The notes beneath the pieces were generated by a model that saw only the letters and a list, made by a program, of their open reading frames with translations, was not told where the DNA came from and did no database searches. DNA of 64,000 nt, from NCBI GenBank assembly GCA_019746355.1, contig JAIESC010000010.1, forward strand, positions 69,509 through 133,508, written 5' to 3'. Shown here one piece after another: positions 50,546 through 59,460 of the stretch (positions are counted from its first letter, which is position 1; every line of letters begins with the position of its first letter). The position numbers were made by a program, and so were the translations under genes. Origin of the DNA: Xanthobacteraceae bacterium. Lineage in GTDB: Bacteria; Pseudomonadota; Alphaproteobacteria; Rhizobiales; Xanthobacteraceae.

Positions 50546-50819
50546 GATGCGCGAGCGCGGGAGACCATGGCCCCGCTCGCCGCATCTCTGGTGGAGCGCC
50601 GGGAGGCGCCGCACCCCTGCGTCATTGGGGTGCAGCGCGCCTCCGCACAAGGCGCGCGGCGGACCCGGTGGTCCGCAGGGCCCTACGTCACTGGGCCCGG
50701 CGTCTCCCGGCGCTCCATTCCCTCGTTCCGAGGGAGACGGAAAAAGGGGAAAGGGCGAGCCCGGCAGCCCGAAAAAGTGAAGCGGCCGGGCGGCATAGCA
50801 TTGGCTATGCTGCTGTTTT
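50546..50819 (+). ncRNA. structured non-coding element B (four-arm multibranch RNA)
   Basis: A 5' helix GATGC-GCGAGCG/CGCTCGC-GCATC (50546-50557/50574-50586) is followed by a long closing helix, 50593-50610 with 50699-50716, one G-U. It encloses exactly four hairpins: 50611-50617/50627-50633, 50635-50642/50650-50657, 50659-50665/50670-50676 and 50678-50683/50693-50698. A TCCCTCG/CGAGGGA hairpin (50719-50725/50729-50735) comes next. A possible terminator GCATAGC/GCTATGC with TGCTGTTTT ends at 50819. The plan is that of element A, with different arm sequences. The remainder of the 541-bp gap (50365-50470 and 50820-50861) shows no gene. Confidence 0.65.
50793..50819 (+). terminator. possible terminator of element B
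   Basis: GCATAGC (50793-50799), ATTG loop region, GCTATGC (50804-50810), then TGCTGTTTT. The moderate stem with T4 would release a transcript of about 310 nt. Confidence 0.5.
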
Positions 50820-50861
50820 GGAAGTGAAATCCGATGTCGCTTGACGAATCCACGCGCTCAT

Positions 50862-50881
50862 GAGAATGAACGTTCATTCTC
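50862..50881. promoter_or_regulatory. perfect 20-bp palindrome, TetR operator
   Basis: GAGAATGAAC followed directly by its exact inverse GTTCATTCTC, 25 nt before the TetR ATG. TetR repressors of RND pumps typically bind such AATGAAC-centred palindromes, so autoregulation of the regulator-pump operon is expected. Confidence 0.8.
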
Positions 50882-50905
50882 TTTCATTGTGCGACGCACC
50901 AATCC

Positions 50906-51553
50906 ATGAACGCCACGGCCGTTTCAAGCCCGGTCCGCGCGCAGCGGCAATCCGACCGCCGCGCGGAAATCCTCGAGGCGGCGCAGCGCTGCTTTGTGCG
51001 CGCGGGCTTCCACCAGACCTCGATGCAGGAGATATGCGCCGAGGCCGGCATGAGCGCGGGCAACCTCTACCGCTACTTCCCCTCCAAGGAGGCGCTGATC
51101 GCCGGCATCGCCGAGCGCGACCGCGCCGAGGTGGCGCAGGACTTTGCCCGGGCCGATCTGTCCCAGGGCTTGTTCAACGTGCTGGAGGGCATGGCGCATT
51201 ACCACTTTGCGGTGCGGCCGATCGAGCAGGTGAGGCTTTGCACCGAGGTGATGTCGGAGGCGCGCCGCCACCCGAAGATCGCGCGGATTTCCGCGGCCTT
51301 CGACGCCGATGTCCGCAAATGGCTGATCGACATGTTCAACACCGCGGCCGAGCGCGGCGATATCCCGAAGGATGCCGACATCGAAGGCGCGGTCGACATG
51401 CTGATGATCCTGGCCGACGGCGTCTGGTGGCGTCGCGCGCTCGATCCGAACTTCAAGGCCGGTGCGCTCATCCCGGTGTTCATGGATGTCGCGCGGCATC
51501 TGCTGCGTAGCCGCTCGCAAGATCAGCGTGCGGAGGGGGAGAAGTCGTCATGA
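50906..51553 (+). CDS. TetR family repressor of the RND operon
   Basis: The 215-residue regulator has a helix-turn-helix at about residues 18-65 (RAEILEAAQRCFVRAGFHQT, MQEICAEAGMSAGNLYRYFP, SKEALIAGIAERD). The C-terminal helical ligand domain (EQVRLCTEVMSEARRHPKIA, then VDMLMILADGVWWRRAL) belongs to the TetR_C group seen with efflux pumps. Its TGA overlaps the ATG of the adaptor gene (ATGA at 51550-51553). A perfect palindrome precedes it. Confidence 0.93.
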   Translation: MNATAVSSPVRAQRQSDRRAEILEAAQRCFVRAGFHQTSMQEICAEAGMSAGNLYRYFPSKEALIAGIAERDRAEVAQDFARADLSQGLFNVLEGMAHYHFAVRPIEQVRLCTEVMSEARRHPKIARISAAFDADVRKWLIDMFNTAAERGDIPKDADIEGAVDMLMILADGVWWRRALDPNFKAGALIPVFMDVARHLLRSRSQDQRAEGEKSS

Positions 51554-52656
51554 AAGGCGCGCTGAAGGGCAGCCGCATCACCGCCGTGGGCCTCGTCGCC
51601 GCGGCCGCGCTGTGGATCGTGTCGGGTCATCTGTTTCCGCACGAGACCGCGCACAGCAACGCCGCGCCGCGCCCGAGCGAGGCCGAGGCGCAGAAGAAGT
51701 TTCGCGTCAGCGTGGTCGCTGCCGCCGTGCAGCCGCACAGCCGCAAGCTCGTGCTTTCGGGCCGCACCGAGGCCGACAAGAAGGTCGTCATCTTCGCGCG
51801 CACCCAAGGCATTCTCGAAGATCTCAAAGTCCGCCGTGGCTCGCGCGTCAAAAAGGGTGAGGTGCTTGCCGTTCTGGCGGACGAGGCCCGCGAGGCGCAG
51901 GTGATGCAGGCGAAGGCGCTGCTGGAGCAGAAGCGCGTCGAGCTTGCCGCCAAGCGGCGGCTGCTTTTGTCCAACGCGGTGCCGAAGCTCGAACTCGACA
52001 GTCTCGAGGCGCAGTTCAAGGTTGCCGAGGCGGTGGTCGCGACCAACGAGGCCGAGCGCGACCGCGCCATCATCGTCGCGCCGTGGGACGGCATTGTCAC
52101 CGAAGTTTCGGAGGTCGGCACCGCGGCTTTCTCCTTTACCGGCAAGGAAATCGTCAAGATGGTCGGCCTCGACCCGCTGCTCGCACTGGTCGAGGTGTCG
52201 GAGCGCAACGCCGCGCGGGTGAAGGTCGGCACCATGGCCGATGTCCGCCTCGCCAACGGCCTGACCCGGAAGGGGCGTATCCGTTATGTCTCGCCGTCGG
52301 CGAGCGAGGGCACGCGCACTTATCGCGTCGAGGTGCAGATGGACAATCCGGATTACCTGATCCCGGACGGCATCACCGCCGAGGCGACGATTCCGCTTGA
52401 GCCCACGCCTGCGGCGCGCGTGCCGCGATCGGCGCTGGTCTTCTCGTCATCGGGCGAGCTTGGCGTTCGCACCGTCGAGGATGGCGGCAAGGTCGGCTTC
52501 ATGCCGGTGTCGATCGTCGAGGACGAGCAGAGCTTCATGTGGCTTGCCGGCGTGCCGGACGGCACGCGGGTGATCGTGCAGGGCCAGGACTTCGTGCGCG
52601 AGGGCAACGTAGTCGAGGCCGTGTCCGCGACCGCGGCGCAATCGGCGCAGCGCTAG
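51550..52656 (+). CDS. RND efflux periplasmic adaptor (membrane fusion protein)
   Basis: The 368-residue adaptor has an N-terminal anchor (ITAVGLVAAAALWIVSGHLF). The lipoyl half-motifs are KVVIFARTQGILEDLKVRRG with SRVKKGEVLAVLADEAREAQ, and IIVAPWDGIVTEVSEVGTAA. The alpha-hairpin is EAQVMQAKALLEQKRVELAA with VVATNEAERDRA. The beta-barrel and membrane-proximal domains follow. It connects the inner-membrane pump to an outer-membrane channel; no outer-membrane factor gene is present here. Confidence 0.92.
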   Translation: MKGALKGSRITAVGLVAAAALWIVSGHLFPHETAHSNAAPRPSEAEAQKKFRVSVVAAAVQPHSRKLVLSGRTEADKKVVIFARTQGILEDLKVRRGSRVKKGEVLAVLADEAREAQVMQAKALLEQKRVELAAKRRLLLSNAVPKLELDSLEAQFKVAEAVVATNEAERDRAIIVAPWDGIVTEVSEVGTAAFSFTGKEIVKMVGLDPLLALVEVSERNAARVKVGTMADVRLANGLTRKGRIRYVSPSASEGTRTYRVEVQMDNPDYLIPDGITAEATIPLEPTPAARVPRSALVFSSSGELGVRTVEDGGKVGFMPVSIVEDEQSFMWLAGVPDGTRVIVQGQDFVREGNVVEAVSATAAQSAQR

Positions 52657-52690
52657 AGCGATTCAAATGCGCAGTGTCGATGTTGAAGCA

Positions 52691-52867
52691 CTGGGTCCCC
52701 GCTTGCCGCGCCGCCGAGTGGCGCAAAGCGACACGAGGAGCCGGCGCGGTCACTCTAAGAGTGCTCGCGCTGGCTGCTCGCTTTGCTCGCCAGCGCGAGC
52801 GGGGGACGAACGGTTGCTGGTTCGGCGAGCTCTCTCCCCGTTCGTCCCCGCGCAAGCGGGGACCCAG
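52691..52867. repeat. long nested inverted repeat between adaptor and pump genes
   Basis: CTGGGTCCCCGC (52691-52702) is the exact inverse of GCGGGGACCCAG (52856-52867). Nested inside are GGGGGACGAACGG/CCGTTCGTCCCC and ctcgcgctggc/gccagcgcgag hairpins. The 267-bp gap holds no gene. A third type of dispersed palindrome, it splits an otherwise tight efflux operon. Confidence 0.75.
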
Positions 52868-52923
52868 GGCCACGAGCACCGAAGCTCGTTTGAGCGGGTT
52901 GGAATCTAGGCGGGGGCCGCGTC

Positions 52924-55900
52924 ATGTTTGCGCTCATCGACTACGCCATTAGCCATGCGCGGCTGACCATCGTCACGCTGGCGTTCCTGCTGCTTGCGGG
53001 ATTTGTCGCCTATGTGACGATCCCGAAGGAGGCCGAGCCCGATATCAAGATCCCGATCATCTACACGCAGCTCACCCAGCGCGGCATCAGCCCGGAGGAT
53101 TCCGAGCGGCTGCTGCTGCGCCCGGTCGAGACCCAGCTCAAGTCGGTCAGCAACGTCAAGGAGATGCGCTCCACCGCCTACGAGGGCGGCGGCTACGTGC
53201 TGCTCGAGTTCGAGGCGGGCTTCGATGCCAAGGCGGCTCTCGCCGACGTGCGCGCCAAGGTCGATCAGGCCAAGCGCGACCTGCCGCGGGACGCCGACGA
53301 GCCGACCGTGCAGGAGGTCAACCTTTCGCTCTATCCGGTGCTGGTCGTGGCGCTGTCCGGCGACGTGCCGGAGCGGACCATGCTGCAGATCGCCCGCAAC
53401 GCCAAGAACGCCATCGAGCAGGTGCCGGGCGTGCTCTCCGCCGAACTGCGCGGCGCGCGCGACGAGGCGGTGGAGATCATCGCCGAGCCGATGCTGCTCC
53501 GGAGCTACGGCGTCTCGCTCGATCAGTTGATCACCGGTTTCAATGCCTCGAACAGCCTGATTGCCGCGGGCGCGCTCGAAGGCGCAACCGGCCGCTTTGC
53601 GGTCAAGGTGCCGAGCCTGATCGAGCGGCCGCAGGACGTGCTGAACATTCCGATGGCCGCGTCGAGCGGCGCGGCCGTGACGGTCGGCGACGTGGTGCGG
53701 ATCAAGCCGACGTTCAAGGACGCCACGTCAGTGACCCGCGTCAACGGCCTGCCGGCCATGACCATCGAGGTGTCCAAGCGCACCGGTGCGAACCTGATTG
53801 AGACGGTCGACGGCGTGAAGAAGACCGTCGAGATCCTGAAAAAGACCTGGCCTGCCGCGGTGCAGGTGACGTTCACCCAGGACAAGTCGAAGGTCATCCG
53901 CCAGATGCTGGCCGACCTGCAGAACTCGGTCGCGACCGGCGTTCTGCTGGTTGCGGTGATCATCCTGTTTGCGCTCGGCTTCCGCGCCTCGCTGTTCATC
54001 GGCATCGCCATCCCGGCCTCGTTCCTCGCCGGCGTCCTCGGCCTCCAGCTTGCGGGCCTCACCGTCAACATCGTTGTGCTGTTCTCGCTCATTCTCGCGG
54101 TCGGCATGCTGGTCGATGACGCGATCATCGTCTCGGAATTCGCCGAGCGCCGCATGGCCGAGGGCATGCCGCCGAAGGAGGCCTATGCGCTGGCCGCCAA
54201 GCGCATGTCCGGCCCGGTGATTGCCGCCACGGCGACCCGCGTCGCCGCGTTCTCGCCGCTGCTGTTCTGGCCGGGCGTGGTCGGCGAGTTCATGAAATAT
54301 CTGCCGATCACGCTGATTGCGACGCTGTCGGCGTCGCTTGCGGTGGCGCTGTTCTTCACGCCCACGCTGGGCGCGCTGCTCGGCCGCGCCTCGCCACATC
54401 CCCATGACGAACGCTCCAAGGAGGACGGGCTCTACATGCGGACCGTCCGGCTGGCGTTGCGCCGTCCAGGCGCCACGCTCGCGCTCACCGCGCTGCTGCT
54501 CGTCGTCGTGCAGGTCGGTTACGGAAAATTCGGCCGCGGCGTCGAGTTCTTCCCCAACGTCGAGCCCGACTTTGGCCTGGTGATCGTGCACGCGCGCGGC
54601 AACCTCGCGCTCGACGAGAAGAACCGCGTGCTGGCCGAGGTCGAGAAGCGCGTGCTGGCCACCAACGGCCTGCAGACCGTTTACACCCGTGTCGGCGATC
54701 AGCCGCGCGGCTCGCAGGAGATGACCGAGGACACCATCGGCGTCATCCAGTTCGAATTTGTCGACTGGCGCAAGCGCGCGCCCGGGCATGAGATCATGGA
54801 CGGCATCCGCGCCGCCACCGCCGACATCCCGGGCGTTCTGGTGGAGGTCACCGCGCCGCGCGCCGGCCCGCCGACCGGCAAGCCGATCCAGGTGCAGCTT
54901 GGCGGGCTCGACCCCGAGGCGCTCCCCGCCGTCGCCAAGAAGGTCGCCGGCATCCTCGCCAAGCATCCCGAGATCCAGGACCTCGACGACGGCCTGCCGC
55001 TGCCCGGCATCGACTGGAAGATCTACGTCAACAAGGCCGAGGCCGCCAAGTTCGGTGCCAGCCCGGCGATCGTCGGCACCGCGGTGCAGCTCGTCACCAA
55101 CGGCGTGAAGGCGACCGAATTCCGTCCCTCGCACACCGACAAGGAGGTGGAAATCCTGGTGCGTTTTCCCGAGGATCGCCGAAGTCTCGACGAGATCGAC
55201 GAGCTTCGCGTGCAGACGCCGTCGGGTTCCGTGCCGATCGGCAATTTCATCGAGCGCAAGGCCGCCCCACGGGTGGGCTACATCAACCGCGTCGCCGGCA
55301 ACCGCGTGATGACGGTGTCCGCCAACGTCGTGCAAGGCGTGCAGACCGCGAAGGTGCAGCAGGCGATCGCCCAGGAGCTCGCCCAGACCGATCTCGGCGC
55401 GGGCATCACGTGGAAACTCAAAGGCGAGGATGAGGAGCGCGAGAAGGCCGGCGCGTTCCTGATGAAGGCGTTCGGCACCGCGATCTTCCTGATCTTTGCG
55501 ATCCTCCTGGCGCAGTTCAACCGGCTGACCTCGGTGGCGCTGGTTCTCTCCGCCGTGGTGCTGTCCACCATCGGCGTGCTGCTCGGCCTGCTCGTGATGG
55601 GGCAGGCGTTCGGCGTGGTGATGACCGGCATCGGCGTGATCGCCAACGCCGGCGTCATCGTCAACAACAACATCGTGCTGATCGACACCTACGACCGGCT
55701 GCGCAAGGAAGGCTGGGAGGCCTACGACGCGATCATCGAGACCTGCCGCGAGCGCGCCCGCCCGGTGGTGCTGACGGCGGTCACCGCGATCCTGGGCGTC
55801 CTGCCGATCGCGTTCGGCGTCAACATCGAGTTCCTGACGCGCGAGATCTCGGTCGGCGCGCCTGCGACGCAATGGTGGATCAGCCTCTCGACCGCGATCG

Positions 55901-56040
55901 TGTTCGGCCTGGGCTTTGCGACGGTCCTGACGCTAATCGTGACGCCCGCGACGCTGATGGCGATCGAGCACGGGAAGCAGTGGCGATTGCGGTGGACCAA
56001 ATCGATTTCTGCGCGCTTCGCACGTTCGCAAGCCGCATAG
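52924..56040 (+). CDS. RND efflux transporter permease
   Basis: The 1038-residue inner-membrane proton-driven pump has twelve expected helices and two large periplasmic loops. The first helix, LTIVTLAFLLLAGFVAYVTI, is followed by PKEAEPDIKIPIIYTQLTQR. The proton relay appears as LILAVGMLVDDAIIVSEFAE (paired Asp in TM4), and GVIANAGVIVNNNIVLIDTY marks TM10-11. Sequence style (RGISPEDSERLLLRPVETQL) is the HAE-like subgroup found widely in Hyphomicrobiales. Drug substrates are unknown. It follows the adaptor gene after the repeat above. Confidence 0.95.
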   Translation: MFALIDYAISHARLTIVTLAFLLLAGFVAYVTIPKEAEPDIKIPIIYTQLTQRGISPEDSERLLLRPVETQLKSVSNVKEMRSTAYEGGGYVLLEFEAGFDAKAALADVRAKVDQAKRDLPRDADEPTVQEVNLSLYPVLVVALSGDVPERTMLQIARNAKNAIEQVPGVLSAELRGARDEAVEIIAEPMLLRSYGVSLDQLITGFNASNSLIAAGALEGATGRFAVKVPSLIERPQDVLNIPMAASSGAAVTVGDVVRIKPTFKDATSVTRVNGLPAMTIEVSKRTGANLIETVDGVKKTVEILKKTWPAAVQVTFTQDKSKVIRQMLADLQNSVATGVLLVAVIILFALGFRASLFIGIAIPASFLAGVLGLQLAGLTVNIVVLFSLILAVGMLVDDAIIVSEFAERRMAEGMPPKEAYALAAKRMSGPVIAATATRVAAFSPLLFWPGVVGEFMKYLPITLIATLSASLAVALFFTPTLGALLGRASPHPHDERSKEDGLYMRTVRLALRRPGATLALTALLLVVVQVGYGKFGRGVEFFPNVEPDFGLVIVHARGNLALDEKNRVLAEVEKRVLATNGLQTVYTRVGDQPRGSQEMTEDTIGVIQFEFVDWRKRAPGHEIMDGIRAATADIPGVLVEVTAPRAGPPTGKPIQVQLGGLDPEALPAVAKKVAGILAKHPEIQDLDDGLPLPGIDWKIYVNKAEAAKFGASPAIVGTAVQLVTNGVKATEFRPSHTDKEVEILVRFPEDRRSLDEIDELRVQTPSGSVPIGNFIERKAAPRVGYINRVAGNRVMTVSANVVQGVQTAKVQQAIAQELAQTDLGAGITWKLKGEDEEREKAGAFLMKAFGTAIFLIFAILLAQFNRLTSVALVLSAVVLSTIGVLLGLLVMGQAFGVVMTGIGVIANAGVIVNNNIVLIDTYDRLRKEGWEAYDAIIETCRERARPVVLTAVTAILGVLPIAFGVNIEFLTREISVGAPATQWWISLSTAIVFGLGFATVLTLIVTPATLMAIEHGKQWRLRWTKSISARFARSQAA

Positions 56041-56048
56041 CCACCGCC

Positions 56049-56092
56049 GTCATTCCGGGGCGCGGGCGCAAGCCCGCGAGCCCGGAATCCAG
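56049..56092. repeat. half copy of the gtcattccgg palindrome
   Basis: gtcattccgggg through cccggaatccag, i.e. only the left half-unit with its internal gcgggcgcaagcccgc hairpin. The right half seen in full copies is missing. Confidence 0.8.
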
Positions 56093-56112
56093 AGCCACAG
56101 GGGATGGTTGAG

Positions 56113-57429
56113 CTACTTCTTCCTCAAATCCCGCACGCGCACGGCCTTGCCCTGCGAGCGCGGCAATTCGCCCGGCGATTTCAGCGCGATGGCGCAGCTC
56201 ACGCCGAGCCGCGCTTTGATCCGCCCGACAATGTCGCCGGCAACTCTGCCGTGGAACGCCTCGTCCTGCACAGCTCCCGGCGCAAGCTCGATTTCCACCG
56301 TCATCGCATCGAGCGCGCCCTCGCGCGTCAGCACGATCTGGTAGTGCGGCGCGACGTCCGGCATGCCGACCAGCACCGCCTCGACCTGCGACGGGTACAC
56401 GTTCACGCCGCGGATGATCATCATGTCGTCGTCGCGGCCGGTCACGCGCAGAATGCGCCGGTGCGTGCGCCCGCAGGCGCACGGCTCGTCGGTGAGCCGC
56501 GTGATGTCGCGCGAGCGGTAGCGGATCATCGGCAGCGCTTCCTTGGTCAGCGTGGTGATCACGAGCTCGCCCGCGTCACCCGGCTTCACCGGTTCGAGCG
56601 TCTTGGGGTCGATCACCTCCAGCAGGAAATGGTCCTCCCAGCCGTGCAGCCCGTTGCGCGCCTGATGGCATTCGATGGCGACGCCGGGTCCGATGATCTC
56701 CGAGAGGCCATAAAGATCGACCGCGATGATGCCGAGCCGCGCTTCGAGGTCGCGGCGCATCGCCTCGCTCCACGGCTCCGCGCCGAAGATGCCGATCGCG
56801 ACCGGCAGCTTTCGCATATCGACGCCCATCCCTTCCGCGACCTCGGCAATGTTGAGCGCATAGGACGGCGTGGCGCAGAGAACGCGCGCGCCGAAGTCCT
56901 GCAGCAGCGTCACCTGCCGCTCGGTCATGCCGCCGGACACCGGCACGACCGTGCAGCCGAGCCGCTCCGCGCCGTAGTGCACGCCGAGCCCGCCGGTGAA
57001 CAGCCCGTAGCCATAGGCGTTGTGCAGGATGTCGCCCGGCCGCGCGCCGGCGCAGGCGAGGCAACGCGCCATCAGGTTGGTCCAGAGGTCGATGTCGGCC
57101 TGCGTGTAGCCCACGACCGTGGCCTTGCCGGTGGTGCCGGAGGAGGCGTGCAACCGCACGGTCTCTTCACGGGGCACCGCGAACAGCCCGAACGGATAGG
57201 TGTCGCGCATGTCGACCTTGGTGGTGAAGGGAAGGCGCGTCACGTCGGCGAGCGACCTGAGGCTTTCCGGCCTGACGCCCGCGCCGTCGAGCTTGGCGCG
57301 CACATGCGGCACTTTGGCGTAGGCGCGCTCGACGGTCTGCTTGAGCCGTGCAAGCTGCAGCGCTTCGAGGTCCGCGCGCGGCATGGTCTCGGCGGCAGGA
57401 TCGAACATTGGGGCGTCTGATCGGTTCAT
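56113..57429 (-). CDS. paaK: phenylacetate-CoA ligase (AMP-forming)
   Basis: About 438 residues from ATG 57429. The AMP-binding P-loop is LHASSGTTGKATVVGYTQAD, then NAYGYGLFTGGLGVHYGAER, DLYGLSEIIGPGVAIECHQA and the C-terminal-domain hinge GRDDDMMIIRGVNVYPSQVE. A cysteine pair CACGRT near the hinge and the length match PaaK rather than other CoA ligases. It activates phenylacetate or a substituted arylacetate to the CoA thioester. No paaABCDE epoxidase genes are nearby; instead a DpgC-like gene is divergent, so a different route is likely. Confidence 0.92.
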   Translation of the reverse strand: MNRSDAPMFDPAAETMPRADLEALQLARLKQTVERAYAKVPHVRAKLDGAGVRPESLRSLADVTRLPFTTKVDMRDTYPFGLFAVPREETVRLHASSGTTGKATVVGYTQADIDLWTNLMARCLACAGARPGDILHNAYGYGLFTGGLGVHYGAERLGCTVVPVSGGMTERQVTLLQDFGARVLCATPSYALNIAEVAEGMGVDMRKLPVAIGIFGAEPWSEAMRRDLEARLGIIAVDLYGLSEIIGPGVAIECHQARNGLHGWEDHFLLEVIDPKTLEPVKPGDAGELVITTLTKEALPMIRYRSRDITRLTDEPCACGRTHRRILRVTGRDDDMMIIRGVNVYPSQVEAVLVGMPDVAPHYQIVLTREGALDAMTVEIELAPGAVQDEAFHGRVAGDIVGRIKARLGVSCAIALKSPGELPRSQGKAVRVRDLRKK

Positions 57430-57514
57430 GTGAGGTCGCACCCGGAAACGGCCGGGGCTATAGTATCAACCGCCAAGAGCACGGCAATGAGAGCGCAGCA
57501 ATGACGGTGCAGCA

Positions 57515-58900
57515 ATGACCGATACCCTTTCACACGGCGCCGTGACGCCCGCCGACATCGACCAATGGCTGAAATCCGAGCCTGCGGTGTCGGGCGATTT
57601 CTCAGCCGATGCCGCGTCGTTTGCGAAATTCTGGAGCGGCGCGTCGCAGCTCATCGGCCGCTTGCCGCGGCCTGCGCAACGCCAGGACGGCGATCGCAAG
57701 ACCGCACGGTCAATCCTGGAGGGAGCCCGGAAATCGCGGGTGAATTTCCTGCGTCGGCACGTCGACGCGATCTATGACGACTTGACGGCCAGACGCACCC
57801 ATTTCGTGAAGATCAACGAGCTGGTCGATGCGGCGGCGCAAAAATATCCCGGCCTCGTGCCGTCGGCCGAGGACATCGCCGCGGAGGAGGGGCTGCGCCA
57901 GAGCCAGAAGGCGGGGCTCGAGATCGACCAGGGGCTGTTCATCTCGGCGGTGCTGCGCAGCGAGCGCGCGGGGCGGCATTTCTGCCACGCCATGCTGTTG
58001 CCGCGCGAGGCGGCGCGGCGGCTGCTGCCGAAGTTCGTCAAGGACGGCCACATCGAGCTGCCTGGCGCCTCGATCGATCGCCACGGCAAGGGCGCGATCG
58101 TCACCTTCCGCAACCCGCGTTTCCTCAATGCCGAGGACCAGACCACGGTCGCCGGCATGGAGACCTGCGTCGATCTCGCTCTGCTCGACGAGGCGGTCGA
58201 GGTCGCGGTGCTGCGCGGCATGCCGGTCGAGCACCCGAAATACAAGGACCGGCACGTGTTCGGCGCGGGCATCAACCTCACGCACCTCTATCACGGCCGC
58301 ATCCCATTCCTCTGGTACCTCGAGCGCGATCTCGGCTACGTCAACAAGCTCTATCGCGGGCTCGCGCTGCCCGACGATGCCGCGCCGGACGAGTTCGGCG
58401 GCCAGACCATCGAGAAGCCGTGGATCGCCGCGGTCGAGGCCTTCGCGATCGGCGGCCACTGCCAGATCCTGCTGGCCGTGGACTACGTGCTCGCCGAGAA
58501 GACCGCCTATCTCACGCTGCCGGCGCGCAAGGAGGGGATCATTCCCGGCGCGGCCAACATGCGGCTGCCGCGCGCGGTCGGCGACCGCATCGCGCGCCAG
58601 GCGATCCAGTACGAGAAGCGGCTCGAATGCGACAGCCCGGAAGGGCGGCTCATTTGCGACGAGATCGTCGAGCCGGGCCAGATGGACGCAGCGATCGACC
58701 GTGTCATCAAGGGACTCACCAGCTCCGGCGTGGTGAGCGCGGCCTCGAACCGTCGCGCCTTCCGCATCACCCAGGAGCCGCTCGACATGTTCCGCGAATA
58801 TTTCGCGATCTATGCGCGCGAGCAGGCCTACTGCCACTTCAGCCCGGCGCTGATCGGCAATCTCGAGCGCTACTGGGACGCGGCGAACCGGAAACCCTGA
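57515..58900 (+). CDS. DpgC-like arylacetyl-CoA dioxygenase, enoyl-CoA hydratase superfamily
   Basis: The 461-residue protein has a ~200-residue helical N-terminal part (RKSRVNFLRRHVDAIYDDLT, RRTHFVKINELVDAAAQKYP) followed by a crotonase fold. The fold has GMETCVDLALLDEAVEVAVL, GAGINLTHLYHGRIPFLWYL, AVEAFAIGGHCQILLAVDYV and ARKEGIIPGAANMRLPRAVG. This layout and length are those of DpgC, the cofactor-free dioxygenase that turns 3,5-dihydroxyphenylacetyl-CoA into the glyoxylate in vancomycin-type pathways. Its neighbours here are a CoA ligase for arylacetates and a thioesterase, supporting an arylacetyl-CoA substrate. The exact ring pattern is unknown. Confidence 0.82.
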   Translation: MTDTLSHGAVTPADIDQWLKSEPAVSGDFSADAASFAKFWSGASQLIGRLPRPAQRQDGDRKTARSILEGARKSRVNFLRRHVDAIYDDLTARRTHFVKINELVDAAAQKYPGLVPSAEDIAAEEGLRQSQKAGLEIDQGLFISAVLRSERAGRHFCHAMLLPREAARRLLPKFVKDGHIELPGASIDRHGKGAIVTFRNPRFLNAEDQTTVAGMETCVDLALLDEAVEVAVLRGMPVEHPKYKDRHVFGAGINLTHLYHGRIPFLWYLERDLGYVNKLYRGLALPDDAAPDEFGGQTIEKPWIAAVEAFAIGGHCQILLAVDYVLAEKTAYLTLPARKEGIIPGAANMRLPRAVGDRIARQAIQYEKRLECDSPEGRLICDEIVEPGQMDAAIDRVIKGLTSSGVVSAASNRRAFRITQEPLDMFREYFAIYAREQAYCHFSPALIGNLERYWDAANRKP

Positions 58901-58910
58901 GACCTTCAGC

Positions 58911-59013
58911 GTCATTCCGGCGCGGCCCGAAGGGCCGAACCCGGAATCCAGTTCCGGATACAGCGTGCGTCTGGTTTCTGGGTTCGCTCGCTTCGCGAGC
59001 GCTCCGGAATGAC
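58911..59013. repeat. dispersed palindromic repeat, gtcattccgg family, copy 3
   Basis: Begins gtcattccggcgcg and ends ctccggaatgac; inner cccggaatccag faces ctggtttctggg. Both halves carry internal hairpins (ggcccgaagggcc; cgctcgcttcgcgagcg). It lies between convergent genes. Confidence 0.85.
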
Positions 59014-59025
59014 TGTTGTGAAGCG

Positions 59026-59439
59026 TTACTTTTTCAGTGCGTCCCGCTTCGTGGCCTTCGCCTTGAGCCGCTCGACGGTCTTGCCGACATCGACGACGAA
59101 GCGCGAATGCGTGCCGGCGCTGACCGCATCGAGCTCGTCCTTCGCCGCGACTTCGAACGTCACCTTGCGCCCCTCGACGCTTGCGACCCTTACCGTGATC
59201 TCGACATTCATTCCCGGCAGCGTCGCCGCGAGATGCTTCACCGACACCTCGATGCCCACCGAGTCCTCGCCCGCGTCCGCGTGCCCCATGATCAGGTCGC
59301 GGCAGGTCTGCTCGATGTCCATGATCATCGATGGCGTAGCATAGACCCTCGCGTCCTCGCCCATGAAGCTGATGGTGCGACCGCGGTCGACGGCGACGCG
59401 ACGCGTCATCGACACGCCGGGTTGCAGACTCGGTTTCAT
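59026..59439 (-). CDS. hotdog-fold acyl-CoA thioesterase (FlK-like)
   Basis: The 137-residue protein begins MKPSLQPGVSMTRRVAVDRG and has VYATPSMIMDIEQTCRDLIM, with the Thr and Glu of FlK-type thioesterases, and VGIEVSVKHLAATLPGMNVE, with the catalytic His. The closing strands are EGRKVTFEVAAKDELDAVSA and GTHSRFVVDVGK. It should hydrolyse a small or aryl acyl-CoA. Positioned between the DpgC-like gene and the TRAP transporter genes, it may recycle CoA from dead-end thioesters. Confidence 0.87.
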   Translation of the reverse strand: MKPSLQPGVSMTRRVAVDRGRTISFMGEDARVYATPSMIMDIEQTCRDLIMGHADAGEDSVGIEVSVKHLAATLPGMNVEITVRVASVEGRKVTFEVAAKDELDAVSAGTHSRFVVDVGKTVERLKAKATKRDALKK

Positions 59440-59460
59440 GGATTTGGCACTCCTGTAACG

